A DNA stretch of 64,000 nt from Gammaproteobacteria bacterium. GTDB taxonomy: Bacteria; Pseudomonadota; Gammaproteobacteria; Granulosicoccales; Granulosicoccaceae. The stretch spans positions 62,001-126,000 of the forward strand of contig PDPU01000025.1 in the NCBI GenBank assembly GCA_002746645.1, written 5' to 3'. Numbering within the stretch: position 1 is the stretch's first letter; each line of letters opens with the position of its first letter. This document shows, piece by piece, positions 29,150 to 38,458 of the stretch. Made by a program: the position numbers and the translations under genes. Under the pieces are notes generated by a model that worked only from the letters and a program-made list of their open reading frames with translations, did not search any database and was not told the origin of the DNA.

Positions 29150-29749
29150 ATGCGTCTCACTCGAATTGCGCTGCCACTCATACTCGTCGGCAGCCTTCTT
29201 GTCACCGGTTGCGGCATCAACAACATTCCCACCTACGACGAAGCCGTGACCGGCCGCTGGGCGGAAGTACAGAACCAGTACCAGCGCCGCGCCGAACTCA
29301 TCCCGAACCTCGTCGAAACCGTCAAGGGCTTTGCCTCGCAGGAAAAGGAAGTGCTGCAGCAGGTCACCGAGGCCCGCGCCAGGGTATCGCAGATCAACAT
29401 CACACCCGAGATGCTCAGCGACCCCGCAGCACTCGAGAAGTTCCAGCAGAACCAGGATGCGCTCGGTTCCGCGCTTTCGCGCCTCCTTGCCGTGGCCGAG
29501 GCCTACCCCGATCTCAAGTCCAACCAGAACTTCCTCGCACTGCAGCAACAACTCGAAGGCACCGAGAACCGCATCGCCGTCGCTCGGCGCGATTATGTGC
29601 AGGCGGTACAGACCTACAACACCGAGCTTCGCACCATTCCGGGGCGCTGGTGGCATGCACTGCTCTACTCCGATCTCGAGCCCAAGGCGAACTTCCAGGC
29701 CACGCCGGGCAGCGAAGAGACCCCCGCAGTGAACTTCGACAACAGCTGA
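29150..29749 (+). CDS. lemA: LemA family lipoprotein
   Basis: The 199-residue LemA protein has a lipoprotein signal: hydrophobic core LPLILVGSLL and lipobox LVTG-C21. It then carries the family helices with YDEAVTGRWAEVQNQYQRR, ELIPNLVETVKG and NYVQ-like RRDYVQAVQTYNTELRTIPGR. LemA proteins are membrane-anchored helical bundles of uncertain role that often sit beside TPM-domain proteins, as here. Two TPM genes follow on the same strand. Confidence 0.93.
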   Translation: MRLTRIALPLILVGSLLVTGCGINNIPTYDEAVTGRWAEVQNQYQRRAELIPNLVETVKGFASQEKEVLQQVTEARARVSQINITPEMLSDPAALEKFQQNQDALGSALSRLLAVAEAYPDLKSNQNFLALQQQLEGTENRIAVARRDYVQAVQTYNTELRTIPGRWWHALLYSDLEPKANFQATPGSEETPAVNFDNS

Positions 29750-29826
29750 TCCCGATTGCAGCCGCTGCCGACCATGCTCCTGCGTGACGGCGCGGTTGCG
29801 TTCCTGCCGAACCATCGGAGCCGTCC

Positions 29827-30738
29827 TTGTACTGCCTGAGTCTGCCCATTCGCCGAACTCCCTTGTGGCTGCCGCTCGCGTACCTGCTGGCGTGTCTGCT
29901 GTTGCCGTTCGCGGCAAGGGCACAGACCTTCCCGGCACTGACCGAACGCGTCGTCGATCAGGCCGGACTCCTGGATGCGGCCAGCGAAACGGCGCTTGTC
30001 GACAAGCTTGCCGCGCACGAGAGCGCCACCAGCAATCAGGTGGTCGTGGTCACCCTGAACTCGCTCCAGGGATACGACATCGCCGACTACGGCTACCGGC
30101 TCGGTCGCGAATGGGGCATCGGCACGGCCGAAAGAAACAACGGTGTGCTGCTGATCGTTGCGCCCAACGAGCGCAAGGTGCGCATCGAGGTAGGCTACGG
30201 CCTCGAGGGCGCGCTTCCCGATGCGCTGGCCAGCGTCATCATCCAGCGCGAGATCCTGCCCGCCTTTCGCAATGGCGACATGGCAGCGGGCATCACGGCC
30301 GGCACCGACGCCATCCTGCAGGCCGTCGAGGGTGAATACACGGCTCCGGCGGCACCGAGTGGCCGCAACGCCGACCCGATCAGTCGCCAGATCGGCAACT
30401 TCATCCCGCTGATCTTCCTCGCGATGGTGGCCATCCCCGAAATCCTCAAGCGCTTCGGCCTCACCAGGGCCGCGCACAGCGCCTTTCCGGCGGGTTTTGC
30501 GGGGCTCATGGGCACGCTGATCTCGGGCAGTCTCCTGATCGGGCTGGCCATCGCCGTCATCGCATTCCTGTTCATGATCTTCTTCGGTGGCGATCCGGGT
30601 GGTGGCGGTGGCGGCTCGCGGCGACGGCGGCGCGGCCCCGGCGGTGTCATCATCGGTGGTGGCGGAGGCGGTTTCGGCGGCGGTTTCGGCGGTGGCGGTG
30701 GCAGTTTCGGTGGCGGTGGCGCCTCGGGGAGTTGGTGA
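29827..30738 (+). CDS. TPM-domain protein YgcG family
   Basis: The 303-residue protein starts at a TTG (29827). It has a signal peptide ending near AARAQ, a periplasmic TPM domain (about 35-165, with VVDQAGLLDAASE, NQVVVVTLNSLQGYDI and VRIEVGYGLEGALPD), a transmembrane segment near 235-258 and a glycine-rich tail. The tail contains SRRRRR and many GGG runs. TPM domains bind a metal or phosphate-like ligand and are known in photosystem II repair; the bacterial role is unsettled. It overlaps the next TPM gene by one base. Confidence 0.88.
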   Translation: MYCLSLPIRRTPLWLPLAYLLACLLLPFAARAQTFPALTERVVDQAGLLDAASETALVDKLAAHESATSNQVVVVTLNSLQGYDIADYGYRLGREWGIGTAERNNGVLLIVAPNERKVRIEVGYGLEGALPDALASVIIQREILPAFRNGDMAAGITAGTDAILQAVEGEYTAPAAPSGRNADPISRQIGNFIPLIFLAMVAIPEILKRFGLTRAAHSAFPAGFAGLMGTLISGSLLIGLAIAVIAFLFMIFFGGDPGGGGGGSRRRRRGPGGVIIGGGGGGFGGGFGGGGGSFGGGGASGSW

Positions 30739-31385
30739 TGAGCTTTCTTGATCAGGCCGAAAAGGATGAACTCGTGCGGCGCATACAGGAGGCCGAATCG
30801 CGCACCAGGGGCGAAATCGTGACCGTGATTGCCGGCCAGAGCGACGGTTACCGCTACATACCGCTGTTGTGGTCGGCTCTGGCCGCACTCGCGGTGCCGG
30901 GTGTGTATTTTCTCTGGCTGTGGGCTGCCAGCGATGGCTGGACCCTTGCCGACGAACCTTCGCCCGCATGGCTCTATACCGCACAGGCGCTGGTCTTTCT
31001 CGGCCTCGGCATGCTGTTCTCGCTACCGGCGATTCGCCTGTGGCTGATTCCGAAAAGCGTCAAGTTCCACCGCGCGGCGCGCCATGCCCGCGAACAGTTC
31101 TTTCTGCAGAACCTGCATCTGACGCAGGGCAACACGGGCATCCTGATCTTCGTGTCGGTTGCCGAACACTACGTCGAGATCATCGTCGATCGTGGCATCT
31201 CGGAAGTCATCGACGACGCGCTCTGGGAAGAGACGGTGCAGGAATTCGTCGGCCACGTGCGCGCCGGCAACATTGCCACGGGTTTCTACAACACGATCGA
31301 GCACTGCCGCGACATTCTCTGGAACCACTTCCCCGCACCCGACGGCCGACCCGACGAATTGCCGAATCATCTCGTGGAAGTGTAG
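30738..31385 (+). CDS. TPM-domain membrane protein
   Basis: The 215-residue protein starts at the ATG within TGATG shared with the previous stop. A short N-terminal stretch with SRTRGEIVTVIAGQSDGYRY is followed by two transmembrane segments. A second TPM-like part follows with QGNTGILIFVSVAEHYVEI, DRGISEVIDDALWE and ATGFYNTIEHCRDIL. It resembles the second gene of lemA-ygcG-type operons. Function is unknown; the operon context suggests a shared envelope complex with LemA. Confidence 0.85.
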   Translation: MSFLDQAEKDELVRRIQEAESRTRGEIVTVIAGQSDGYRYIPLLWSALAALAVPGVYFLWLWAASDGWTLADEPSPAWLYTAQALVFLGLGMLFSLPAIRLWLIPKSVKFHRAARHAREQFFLQNLHLTQGNTGILIFVSVAEHYVEIIVDRGISEVIDDALWEETVQEFVGHVRAGNIATGFYNTIEHCRDILWNHFPAPDGRPDELPNHLVEV

Positions 31386-31475
31386 GCAGGCCTCGCAGCC
31401 ACGGTCACCGGGAACCCGGCTCATCGACCGTTCGACGAGCCTTTCGGATTAGCGCCGATTCAAGGCCTGCTGCCT

Positions 31476-31513
31476 GAATTCAGGCCTGGCGCTTGAATTC
31501 AGGCCTGGCGCTT
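31476..31513 (-). repeat. 19-bp tandem duplication across the galU stop
   Basis: GAATTCAGGCCTGGCGCTT occurs at 31476-31494 and again at 31495-31513. The second copy contains the last codons and stop of galU; the first is downstream. A perfect 14-bp palindrome, GCCTGAATTCAGGC, covers 31472-31485. Confidence 0.92.
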
Positions 31514-32416
31514 GCTGTCGATGTCGGTGACCTTGGAGAACTGGTCGGCATCGAAGCTGCGGAGGTATTCGCGGAACTCGTCGCCAAGCTCTTCGTGCTC
31601 GAGCGCGAACTCGACCTGCGCCTTGAGATACCCCATCTTGCTGCCGCAGTCGAACCGTCGGCCATCGAAGTCGTAGGCCAGTACGCGCTGTTCCTTGAGG
31701 AGCCTCGCGATGGCATCGGTGAGCTGGATTTCGCCGCCGGCGCCCCGTTCGGTGGTCTCGAGCAGTTCGAAAATGCGCGGCGTGAGAATGTAGCGGCCGA
31801 CCACGGCCGAATTGCTCGGCGCCTTGTCGACCGCGGGTTTCTCGACGATGCCGGAGACTTCCATGAGCCCGGGCTTGACCTGGTCGCCGGCCACGATGCC
31901 GTAGCTGCTGACCTCTTCACGCGCCACCGACATGGTGCCGAGAACCGAGCACTGCTGAAACTCGAAGACTTCGGCCATCTGCGTCAGGCAGGGCTTCCCC
32001 GAGAAGCTGATGAGGTCATCGGCGAGAATGACGGCAAACGGCTCGTCGTTGACCACCGGTCGTGCGCAGAGTACGGCGTGGCCGAGTCCGAAGGCCTTCG
32101 GCTGGCGAATGAACACGCAATTGACGTGATCGGGGAGGATGTTCCTGAGAACGCCCAGCATCTTCTCCTTCTGCTTGGCCTCGAGTTCACGTTCGAGTTC
32201 GTAGGCGTGGTCGAAATGATCCTCGATCGAGCGCTTGTTGCGGCCGGTGACGAAAATCAGCGTATCGACGCCCGCGGCAACGGCTTCTTCGGCGGCGTAC
32301 TGGATCAGCGGCTTGTCGACAACGGGCAGCATCTCCTTCGGATTGGCCTTGGTGGCGGGCAGAAATCGTGTACCCATGCCGGCTACCGGAAATACCGCCT
32401 TCCTGATCTGTTTCAT
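31499..32416 (-). CDS. galU: UTP-glucose-1-phosphate uridylyltransferase
   Basis: GalU makes UDP-glucose for polysaccharide, LPS and osmoprotectant synthesis. The ATG at 32416 gives 305 residues beginning [13 protein letters not shown]. Motifs include the nucleotide-binding [48 protein letters not shown] and [14 protein letters not shown]. It is the GalU type, not the GlmU or RfbA type. It diverges from fdxA, with 130 bp between starts. Confidence 0.95.
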   Translation of the reverse strand: MKQIRKAVFPVAGMGTRFLPATKANPKEMLPVVDKPLIQYAAEEAVAAGVDTLIFVTGRNKRSIEDHFDHAYELERELEAKQKEKMLGVLRNILPDHVNCVFIRQPKAFGLGHAVLCARPVVNDEPFAVILADDLISFSGKPCLTQMAEVFEFQQCSVLGTMSVAREEVSSYGIVAGDQVKPGLMEVSGIVEKPAVDKAPSNSAVVGRYILTPRIFELLETTERGAGGEIQLTDAIARLLKEQRVLAYDFDGRRFDCGSKMGYLKAQVEFALEHEELGDEFREYLRSFDADQFSKVTDIDSKRQA

Positions 32417-32546
32417 TTCTCGTCTTTCTCTGTTCAAAGGCTTTTGTCTGACCGGGCAATGACGATTGCGGGTTTTCCAGCGACCTTTCAGCCTGTTCAG
32501 TTGCTAGTATTCTGCAAATACGACGCCAAGCCGGATTGCCCAAGCC

Positions 32547-32870
32547 ATGACATTCGTGGTGACCGAAAACTGCATCAAGTGCAAATACACCGATTGTGTT
32601 GAAGTCTGTCCCGTGGATTGTTTCCACGAAGGCCCGAATTTTCTCGTCATCGACCCCGAAGAGTGCATTGACTGCTCGCTGTGCGAGCCCGAGTGCCCCG
32701 CCGAAGCCATCTTCGCCGAAGAGGATCTCAAGCCCGAGCACGAGCAGTACCTGGAAATCAACGCCGAACTGTCGACCGAATGGCCGGTGATCACGATTCA
32801 GAAGGAACCGCTCGAAGATGCCGCCGAATGGGACGGAAAACCGGACAAGCTCCAGTACCTCGAGCGCTGA
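32547..32870 (+). CDS. fdxA: seven-iron ferredoxin FdxA
   Basis: The 107-residue ferredoxin has one 3Fe-4S and one 4Fe-4S cluster. Cysteines are at 9, 12, 17, 21, 25, 40, 43, 46 and 50. By comparison with Azotobacter FdI, Cys9, 17 and 50 bind the 3Fe cluster and Cys21, 40, 43 and 46 the 4Fe cluster. The long acidic C-terminal extension is normal for FdxA. The electron partner is unknown. Confidence 0.94.
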   Translation: MTFVVTENCIKCKYTDCVEVCPVDCFHEGPNFLVIDPEECIDCSLCEPECPAEAIFAEEDLKPEHEQYLEINAELSTEWPVITIQKEPLEDAAEWDGKPDKLQYLER

Positions 32871-33032
32871 TCGACACGACGTCCGATCATTGCCATATTC
32901 GCACGAGGCAAGGCTCCGGTGGTGCACAACTACGCTGAAAACACGTTACAAATCGGCCACTTGTAGCCGCAATGCCGGTTTCGACACAACTTCGGTGAGA
33001 GCGAGGTGCGGCCGATCGCGACTACCTGATGT

Positions 33033-34214
33033 TCACTGGCAAGCGATGCGCCCGCGAATCCCGGTCAGCAACTCGTAGCTGATCGTGCCGGCAGCGTGCG
33101 CCAGCCTGTCCACCGGATTGTCGGGCCCCCAGATGGTGACCGCCTGACCGACCTGCCGATACTTCGCATCCACCGCGCGCAGATCGATGGCGATCGAGTC
33201 CATCGACACGCGCCCGAGCACGCGGCAGGCGACACCGCCGAGGCGCACATCGGCATCTTCCCCGAGCAATCGCGGCAGGCCATCCCCGTAGCCGATGCCC
33301 ACATGACCGACCGGCATTGCCTCGGGCGCATGCCAGTGCTGTCCGTAACCGACGCCCTGACCCTGTCGAAACTCGCGCACGCTGACCAGCGGCGCAGTGA
33401 CGGTCATGGCAGGGACGAGTTTCACGCCGGCCGGCAACGGTTCGACCAGTGGATTGGCACCGTAGAGCAAGATGCCGGGGCGCGCCCAGTCGGCCTGCGC
33501 CTCGGGCCAGGCCAGCACGGCGGCCGAATTGGCGATGCTGTCTGCGCGCGCCTCGCCAGCGAGCGAGCGGATGGCGGCAAAGCGCTCGAGTTGTTCCCGA
33601 GTATGCGCATTGCCGGGAACATCGGCGCAGGCCAGGTGCGTCATGACTCCACGCACACGATCCGACGCGGGCGTGTCGGCAAGAATTGCCGTGGCTTCCT
33701 CCGGCGGCACCCCGAGGCGCCCCATGCCGGTATCCACCTTGAGCCAGGTAAAGAGTTCGCGCGCAAGCGGCGCCTTGCGATACCAGGCCCACTGCTCGCT
33801 CGCATGCACGACCGGCCACAAGTGGTGCTCGACGAAGTGCACGAGGTCGCCCTCCTCGCGCAGCCCCTGCAACACCATGATCGGCGCGTCGATTCCCGCT
33901 CGTCGGAGCGCGAGTGCTTCGGCAAGCGTGACCACGTTGAAACCGTCGGCAGGTCGATACCCGTCTGTGTCATTCGGCCCCGGCGGTGTCGACAGGACCT
34001 GCGCCACCGCCACCGCACCGTGCCCGTAACCGTTGGCCTTGATCGTGGCAAGGAAGCGGCTGCCGGGCGAGAAGCGGCGCGCCACGGCAAGGTTGTGCCG
34101 GAGGGCTTCGGCACTGACCACGATGCGACTCTGACGATTGCTGCCCGCAGCGCCGTCAAGCCAGGCCTGGTCATCGACCATCGGCTTGCCGAATTCAGAC
34201 GAATTCGGAACCAT
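33033..34214 (-). CDS. alr: alanine racemase
   Basis: Alr makes D-alanine for peptidoglycan with PLP. The PLP lysine is Lys59 in ATIKANGYGHG (counting from the ATG at 34214), and the second catalytic base, a Tyr, is in the GVGYG segment. The first ATG overlaps the end of dnaB by 20 bp and has GGA upstream. The next ATG, at 34181, lies 14 bp after the dnaB stop; either could be used. The dnaB-alr order is the usual gammaproteobacterial one. Confidence 0.93.
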   Translation of the reverse strand: MVPNSSEFGKPMVDDQAWLDGAAGSNRQSRIVVSAEALRHNLAVARRFSPGSRFLATIKANGYGHGAVAVAQVLSTPPGPNDTDGYRPADGFNVVTLAEALALRRAGIDAPIMVLQGLREEGDLVHFVEHHLWPVVHASEQWAWYRKAPLARELFTWLKVDTGMGRLGVPPEEATAILADTPASDRVRGVMTHLACADVPGNAHTREQLERFAAIRSLAGEARADSIANSAAVLAWPEAQADWARPGILLYGANPLVEPLPAGVKLVPAMTVTAPLVSVREFRQGQGVGYGQHWHAPEAMPVGHVGIGYGDGLPRLLGEDADVRLGGVACRVLGRVSMDSIAIDLRAVDAKYRQVGQAVTIWGPDNPVDRLAHAAGTISYELLTGIRGRIACQ

Positions 34215-35979
34215 GGATTTCCGGGCTGTAGTCCTCGAAGCGCGTGTACTTGCCGAGGAAGGTCAGCCGCACCTCACCGATCGGGCCGTTGCGCTGCTTG
34301 CGGATGAGGATCTCGCCGAATCCCTTGTTTTCTTCGTTGTCGGGGTGATAGACCTCGTCGCGGTAGACGAACATGATGACGTCGGCATCCTGCTCGATGG
34401 CACCCGATTCCCGCAGGTCGGACATCACCGGACGCTTGTCGGTGCGCTGCTCGAGCGAGCGATTGAGCTGCGAGAGCACGATGATCGGCACGTGCAGTTC
34501 CTTGGCCAGCGCCTTCATCGAGCGTGAAATCTCGGACACCTCGGCGGTGCGGTTTTCCTTCATGCTCGGCACCTGCATGAGTTGCAGGTAGTCCACGACG
34601 ATCAGGCTCAGGCCACCGTCGCGGGCGAGGCGCCGTGCACGGGCGCGCAGGTCGGTGGGGGTGAGCGCCGGCGTATCGTCGATGAAGATGTTGCTCTTGG
34701 CCGTGATCATCTCGATGGCCGACTTCACGCGCGGCCAGTCCTGCTCGTTGAGGCGCCCGGTGCGGAGCTTGCTCAGTTCGATGCGCCCGAGCGAAGCGAT
34801 CATGCGTGTGGCCAGTTGTTCGGCGGGCATCTCCATGCTGAACACGGCCACGCGCCGGTCCTTGTCGACCATCGCCACGTTCTCGGCAAGGTTCATGGCG
34901 AAGGCGGTCTTGCCCATCGAGGGGCGTCCGGCAACGATGACGAGGTCCGAGGGTTGCAGGCCGCTGGTGAGTTCGTCGAGGTCCTTGTAGCCGGTGGGCA
35001 CGCCGGTGATGGAAGCTCCCGACTTGAAGAGATAGTCGATGCGCTCGACGGTGGCGTGAAGCACCGCGCGAATGTCATGGAAGCCGCCACCCTGACGCTG
35101 CGTCTGGTCGGCGATCGAGAACACCTTGCTCTCGGCTTCGTCGAGAAGATCCTGCGAACTGCGGCCATCGGCCTGGTAGGCACTCTCGGCAATCTCGCCC
35201 GCCACCGAGATGAGCTGACGCAATACCGAACGCTCGCGCACGATCTCGGCATAGGCGCGCACGTTGCCGACCGCCGGAGCCACCTCGGGCAGCGCCCCGA
35301 CGCCGTAGAGCCCACCCGCATCCTCGAGTTCGCCGCGCCGCTCCAGCCAGTTGCAGACCGTGACCACATCGGGGTTGCTGCCGCCCGTCACGAGCGAGGC
35401 CACGGCAGCAAAGATCAGCCGGTGATCGTACTGGTAGAAATCGGCCTCGGTGACAAGGTCGGAAACCTTGTCGAAGATCTCGGCGTCGCCGAGCATGAGC
35501 GAACCGAGAAGCGCCTGCTCGGCCTCGATCGAGTGTGGCGGGATGCGGTGCGAGCGCGCCTCGAGCGCCTTGAGAAGGAGTTGTGTCTGATTGCGACCGG
35601 CGCTGGCCTGTGCCGCCGCCGTGTCTGCCACTGTGTCCACCGGCGTATCCACCGGCGTATCCACCATCGTATCCGCCGGCAGTGGCCCGTCCGCGAGGCC
35701 ACCATCGGAATGAGGCGGCGGCATGTCGGTGATGGCGCCGAGCGGCTGCCCGTCGGGACCGATGCCGAAATCACCCGGATCGAAGCCGATGTCGGCCTCG
35801 TCCGCGTCGATCAGATCCGGTTCGAAAGCACCCGGAACGGGGCCATCCGAGCGCGAAGAAGCCGGGGCGTGATCGGCCCCGGCCACGGTATCAGGGTGCT
35901 TGTCATTGCTGGTCACTCGTCCGCTCTCTCCACGCCGAAGCTTTTCGGCAAGGTGTGTCCGCGCAACCCGACGTGGCAC
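34195..35979 (-). CDS. dnaB: replicative DNA helicase with long N-terminal extension
   Basis: DnaB is the hexameric 5'-3' fork helicase. The conserved part begins at IPPHSIEAEQALLG (about residue 146). Walker A is GRPSMGKT (about 351-358), Walker B region is LIVVDYLQLM, and the C-terminal SGAIEQDADVI is typical. E. coli DnaB has about 26 residues before the PPHSIEAEQ motif; here there are about 145 from the ATG, or 124 from a GTG at 35916 that has GGAG upstream. The extra part is acidic, rich in Asp, Gly and Pro, and contains VDTP repeats. The downstream neighbour is alr. Confidence 0.93.
   Translation of the reverse strand: MPRRVARTHLAEKLRRGESGRVTSNDKHPDTVAGADHAPASSRSDGPVPGAFEPDLIDADEADIGFDPGDFGIGPDGQPLGAITDMPPPHSDGGLADGPLPADTMVDTPVDTPVDTVADTAAAQASAGRNQTQLLLKALEARSHRIPPHSIEAEQALLGSLMLGDAEIFDKVSDLVTEADFYQYDHRLIFAAVASLVTGGSNPDVVTVCNWLERRGELEDAGGLYGVGALPEVAPAVGNVRAYAEIVRERSVLRQLISVAGEIAESAYQADGRSSQDLLDEAESKVFSIADQTQRQGGGFHDIRAVLHATVERIDYLFKSGASITGVPTGYKDLDELTSGLQPSDLVIVAGRPSMGKTAFAMNLAENVAMVDKDRRVAVFSMEMPAEQLATRMIASLGRIELSKLRTGRLNEQDWPRVKSAIEMITAKSNIFIDDTPALTPTDLRARARRLARDGGLSLIVVDYLQLMQVPSMKENRTAEVSEISRSMKALAKELHVPIIVLSQLNRSLEQRTDKRPVMSDLRESGAIEQDADVIMFVYRDEVYHPDNEENKGFGEILIRKQRNGPIGEVRLTFLGKYTRFEDYSPEIHGSEFV
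35629..35676 (-). repeat. 12-bp repeats coding VDTP units in dnaB
   Basis: Two perfect copies of CGGCGTATCCAC (+ strand, 35641-35652 and 35653-35664) are flanked by two imperfect copies. On the coding strand they give MVDTPVDTPVDTVADT in the N-terminal extension of DnaB. Confidence 0.8.
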
Positions 35980-36002
35980 TCATCCGTGTTCGATGGCGCA
36001 GT

Positions 36003-36455
36003 CTACTCTTCTTCGCCAACCACGCTGATGACGACTTCGACATTGACATCGCTGTGCAGGTGCAGACCCACGGGATGCTCGCCGACCGCGCGCAGCGGAC
36101 CTTCGGGAAGCCGGATTTCACGCTTTTCAACCGTCTCGCCCGCAGCCTCGAAAGCCTGGCGGATTTCCTCGGTGCCGATCGAGCCGAAGAGCTTGCCCTC
36201 GGTGCCGGCGCGCGAGGTGACGCTGACGGTCATGCCATCGAGCTTCTCGCCGCGACGCTTCGCTTCGGCCAGTGCTTCGGCTTCGGCCTTTTCGAGTTCC
36301 GCGCGGCGTTGCTCGAAGGCTTCGATGTTGTCCTTCGTGGCCACTTCGGCCTTGCCCTGGGGCAGGAGGAAGTTGCGGGCAAAGCCCGCCTTGACGTCAA
36401 CGAGATCGCCAAGCTGGCCGACGTTGTCGATGCGTTCCAACAATATCACTTGCAT
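36003..36455 (-). CDS. rplI: 50S ribosomal protein L9
   Basis: The 150-residue protein starts MQVILLERIDNVGQLGD at 36455, with GGAG ten bases upstream. The N-terminal globular domain (VKAGFARNFLLPQGKA) is joined by a long charged helix to the C-terminal domain (KLFGSIGTEEI). The open frame runs on upstream past the start, but that part overlaps the membrane-protein gene in another frame. Order rpsF-rpsR-membrane protein-rplI-dnaB is standard. Confidence 0.96.
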   Translation of the reverse strand: MQVILLERIDNVGQLGDLVDVKAGFARNFLLPQGKAEVATKDNIEAFEQRRAELEKAEAEALAEAKRRGEKLDGMTVSVTSRAGTEGKLFGSIGTEEIRQAFEAAGETVEKREIRLPEGPLRAVGEHPVGLHLHSDVNVEVVISVVGEEE

Positions 36456-36481
36456 GAGGTGAAATCTCCGGGTTTGATGAA

Positions 36482-37459
36482 TCAGCGCTGACGCAGCGGA
36501 TGGACACTGTCGAGAAGGCCAAGCGCTGCCAGCAGCAATGTGGTGTGAGGAATCAGCAGGAGGACATAGAGCCCTGCAAGCCAGTTCGAGTTCATGCCGC
36601 GCTCCTTGACGACCGCATGGGCAACGGCCAGGCCCTGCAGGCACAGAAGCGTGATGATGATGAGCGTGATGCCGAGTGCGAAGGCGCCGCTGGCGAACAG
36701 ACAGACCGCAAGCAGCACGGCAAGCGCGAGTGCGATCGGCCGACCGAAATCGAGTGTGCGGAATTCGCTGCCGAAACCACCCGGGTTGACGAGCACGGCC
36801 TGCCAGTAACGCGCGAGGAACAGCGCGGCGACGCCGAAACTCATTGCCACCATGCCGCTGCTGGCAGCCATCATGGTGGCGAGGCTCTCGCGCAGGGTGT
36901 CCAGCAGGCTCGTATCGGACAGGGAATCCCCGTAGGCAGAGGCAAGCGCCGGGTTCTCGGCGATGCCCGTCTGGATCTGTTCGAACATGAGCGCGAATTG
37001 CTTGTCCCAGAAGGCTACGGTGCCACCGGTGGCGAGTTCCATGAGAAGCAGCGCCGCAACCCCGGCAAGCCCCGTGACGAGCAGAGCGATGGCCAGGTTC
37101 GTGGTGCTGCGAAGCACCGCGGCGGCGAGAATCGCCGGTAACCACAGCACCAGTGCCACCACGGGCAGAGTCACGGGCGAACGCAGCAGCAGCATCGAGG
37201 CTGCAACCAGAATCACCACACAGGGCAAGGCGACCTGCGCAATGGCCGAGCCGCCACGCCGGAGCACGGCGTAGGCGATGCAGGCAGCGCTGCCGACGAC
37301 CCCCGCCATCATCAGGAGGGAGGCCACGAAACTGACCACGGCGGCACCCCCCGAGAGCACGGCGAGCATCGGCACCGCAAGTGCCAGCAGCAGAAGGCCT
37401 GCTGCAATGCCCGCCGCCCACCAGGGACCGCGATCGATCTGTTTTGCCAGCGCGATCAT
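36482..37459 (-). CDS. multi-pass membrane protein between rpsR and rplI (DUF2232-like)
   Basis: The ATG at 37459 gives 325 residues with about eight hydrophobic segments. The central hydrophilic part has FALMFEQIQTGIAENP. The last third has ARYWQAVLVNPGGFGSEFRTLDFGRP, where a YWQ...NPGGF..EF motif is typical of the DUF2232-like proteins found at this locus in pseudomonads and relatives. Function is unknown. Position between rpsR and rplI suggests coexpression with ribosomal genes. Confidence 0.8.
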   Translation of the reverse strand: MIALAKQIDRGPWWAAGIAAGLLLLALAVPMLAVLSGGAAVVSFVASLLMMAGVVGSAACIAYAVLRRGGSAIAQVALPCVVILVAASMLLLRSPVTLPVVALVLWLPAILAAAVLRSTTNLAIALLVTGLAGVAALLLMELATGGTVAFWDKQFALMFEQIQTGIAENPALASAYGDSLSDTSLLDTLRESLATMMAASSGMVAMSFGVAALFLARYWQAVLVNPGGFGSEFRTLDFGRPIALALAVLLAVCLFASGAFALGITLIIITLLCLQGLAVAHAVVKERGMNSNWLAGLYVLLLIPHTTLLLAALGLLDSVHPLRQR

Positions 37460-37578
37460 GACGCCAGAAACACCTTGCCCGGATTGCCGTTCGACGCGAT
37501 TCGCCAGCCGAATGCCCCGAGCGGAAGACACGCAAGCCCGCAGAGGCGTCGCTGGCGAAACCCGCCCGAGCGCAGCAA

Positions 37579-37803
37579 TCAGTGCTGGTCGGTGTAGGGC
37601 AGCAGCGCGAGATAACGCGCGCGCTTGATGGCCGTGGACAGCTGTCGCTGATAGCGTGCCTTGGTACCGGTGATGCGCGAGGGGACGATCTTGCCGGTTT
37701 CGGTAATGAAGCCTTTCAGCAGTTCCACATCCTTGTAGTCGATGTGGTCGATGCCTTCAGCGGTGAAACGGCAGTACTTGCGGCGACGGAAATGACGAGA
37801 CAT
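37579..37803 (-). CDS. rpsR: 30S ribosomal protein S18
   Basis: The 74-residue basic protein contains the S18 signature: [25 protein letters not shown] and [21 protein letters not shown]18 pairs with S6 on the platform of the small subunit. It lies 59 bp downstream of rpsF on the same strand. Confidence 0.97.
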   Translation of the reverse strand: MSRHFRRRKYCRFTAEGIDHIDYKDVELLKGFITETGKIVPSRITGTKARYQRQLSTAIKRARYLALLPYTDQH

Positions 37804-37862
37804 GTTGATGCTCCGAAATAGGTGTGTTTCAGTGACGAGGAAAATGACGGGCGATCACGCCG

Positions 37863-38342
37863 TCAGGCTTCCTCGGTGGCGGTTTCCGGCTTGTCGTTCG
37901 ATGCACCGGCATCACCGGCATCGTCTTGCTTGCCACTGTCGCTGCCATCGGCGCGTTTCGCGTTGTCATTGGCGCGCGGTGCGCTGCTGTCGTCGCGCGA
38001 GCGGCGCTCGTCGTCCTTGCCATCACCCTTCTTGAGCAGCGGCGACGCTTCAGTCACGGCTTCCTCGAGTTGCAGCACCATGTGACGCAGCACGGCGTCG
38101 TTGAACTTGAAGGCGCTGGTGAGTTCATCGAGCGTTTCCTTGTTGCACTCGATGTTCATGAGCGTGTAGTGAGCCTTGAGGATCTTGTTGATCGGGTAGG
38201 CCAACTGGCGGCGGCCCCAGTCTTCGAGGCGATGGATGATGCCATCCTGCCCTTCGATGATGCCGCGGTAGCGCTCGACCATGGCCGGCACCTGCTCACT
38301 CTGGTCAGGGTGGACCAGAAACACGATTTCGTAGTGTCGCAT
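37863..38342 (-). CDS. rpsF: 30S ribosomal protein S6 with charged tail
   Basis: S6 pairs with S18. The core begins [18 protein letters not shown] and includes [13 protein letters not shown] and [10 protein letters not shown]. The last 50 residues are a low-complexity, Asp/Lys/Ala/Ser-rich tail ending in acidic residues. This makes the protein 159 residues rather than the usual 95-135. E. coli S6 has a shorter tail that is glutamylated by RimK. Confidence 0.96.
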   Translation of the reverse strand: MRHYEIVFLVHPDQSEQVPAMVERYRGIIEGQDGIIHRLEDWGRRQLAYPINKILKAHYTLMNIECNKETLDELTSAFKFNDAVLRHMVLQLEEAVTEASPLLKKGDGKDDERRSRDDSSAPRANDNAKRADGSDSGKQDDAGDAGASNDKPETATEEA

Positions 38343-38445
38343 TGTTGCTCCCTGTGGATTGCTGCCCGACAGGGCCCGCAGGAAACACGAGTACCGGTCT
38401 GGACAAGGGGGTTATCGAACGCTTTCGACAGCGTCGAGCCGAACG

Positions 38446-38451
38446 AGTATA
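38446..38451 (-). promoter_or_regulatory. possible -10 box ahead of rpsF
   Basis: A TATACT box on the - strand lies about 105 bp upstream of rpsF, between it and the end of rlmB. No good -35 hexamer is found at 16-18 bp. It would allow the rpsF-rpsR-rplI genes to be transcribed apart from rnr-rlmB. Confidence 0.3.
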
Positions 38452-38458
38452 AACGAAT

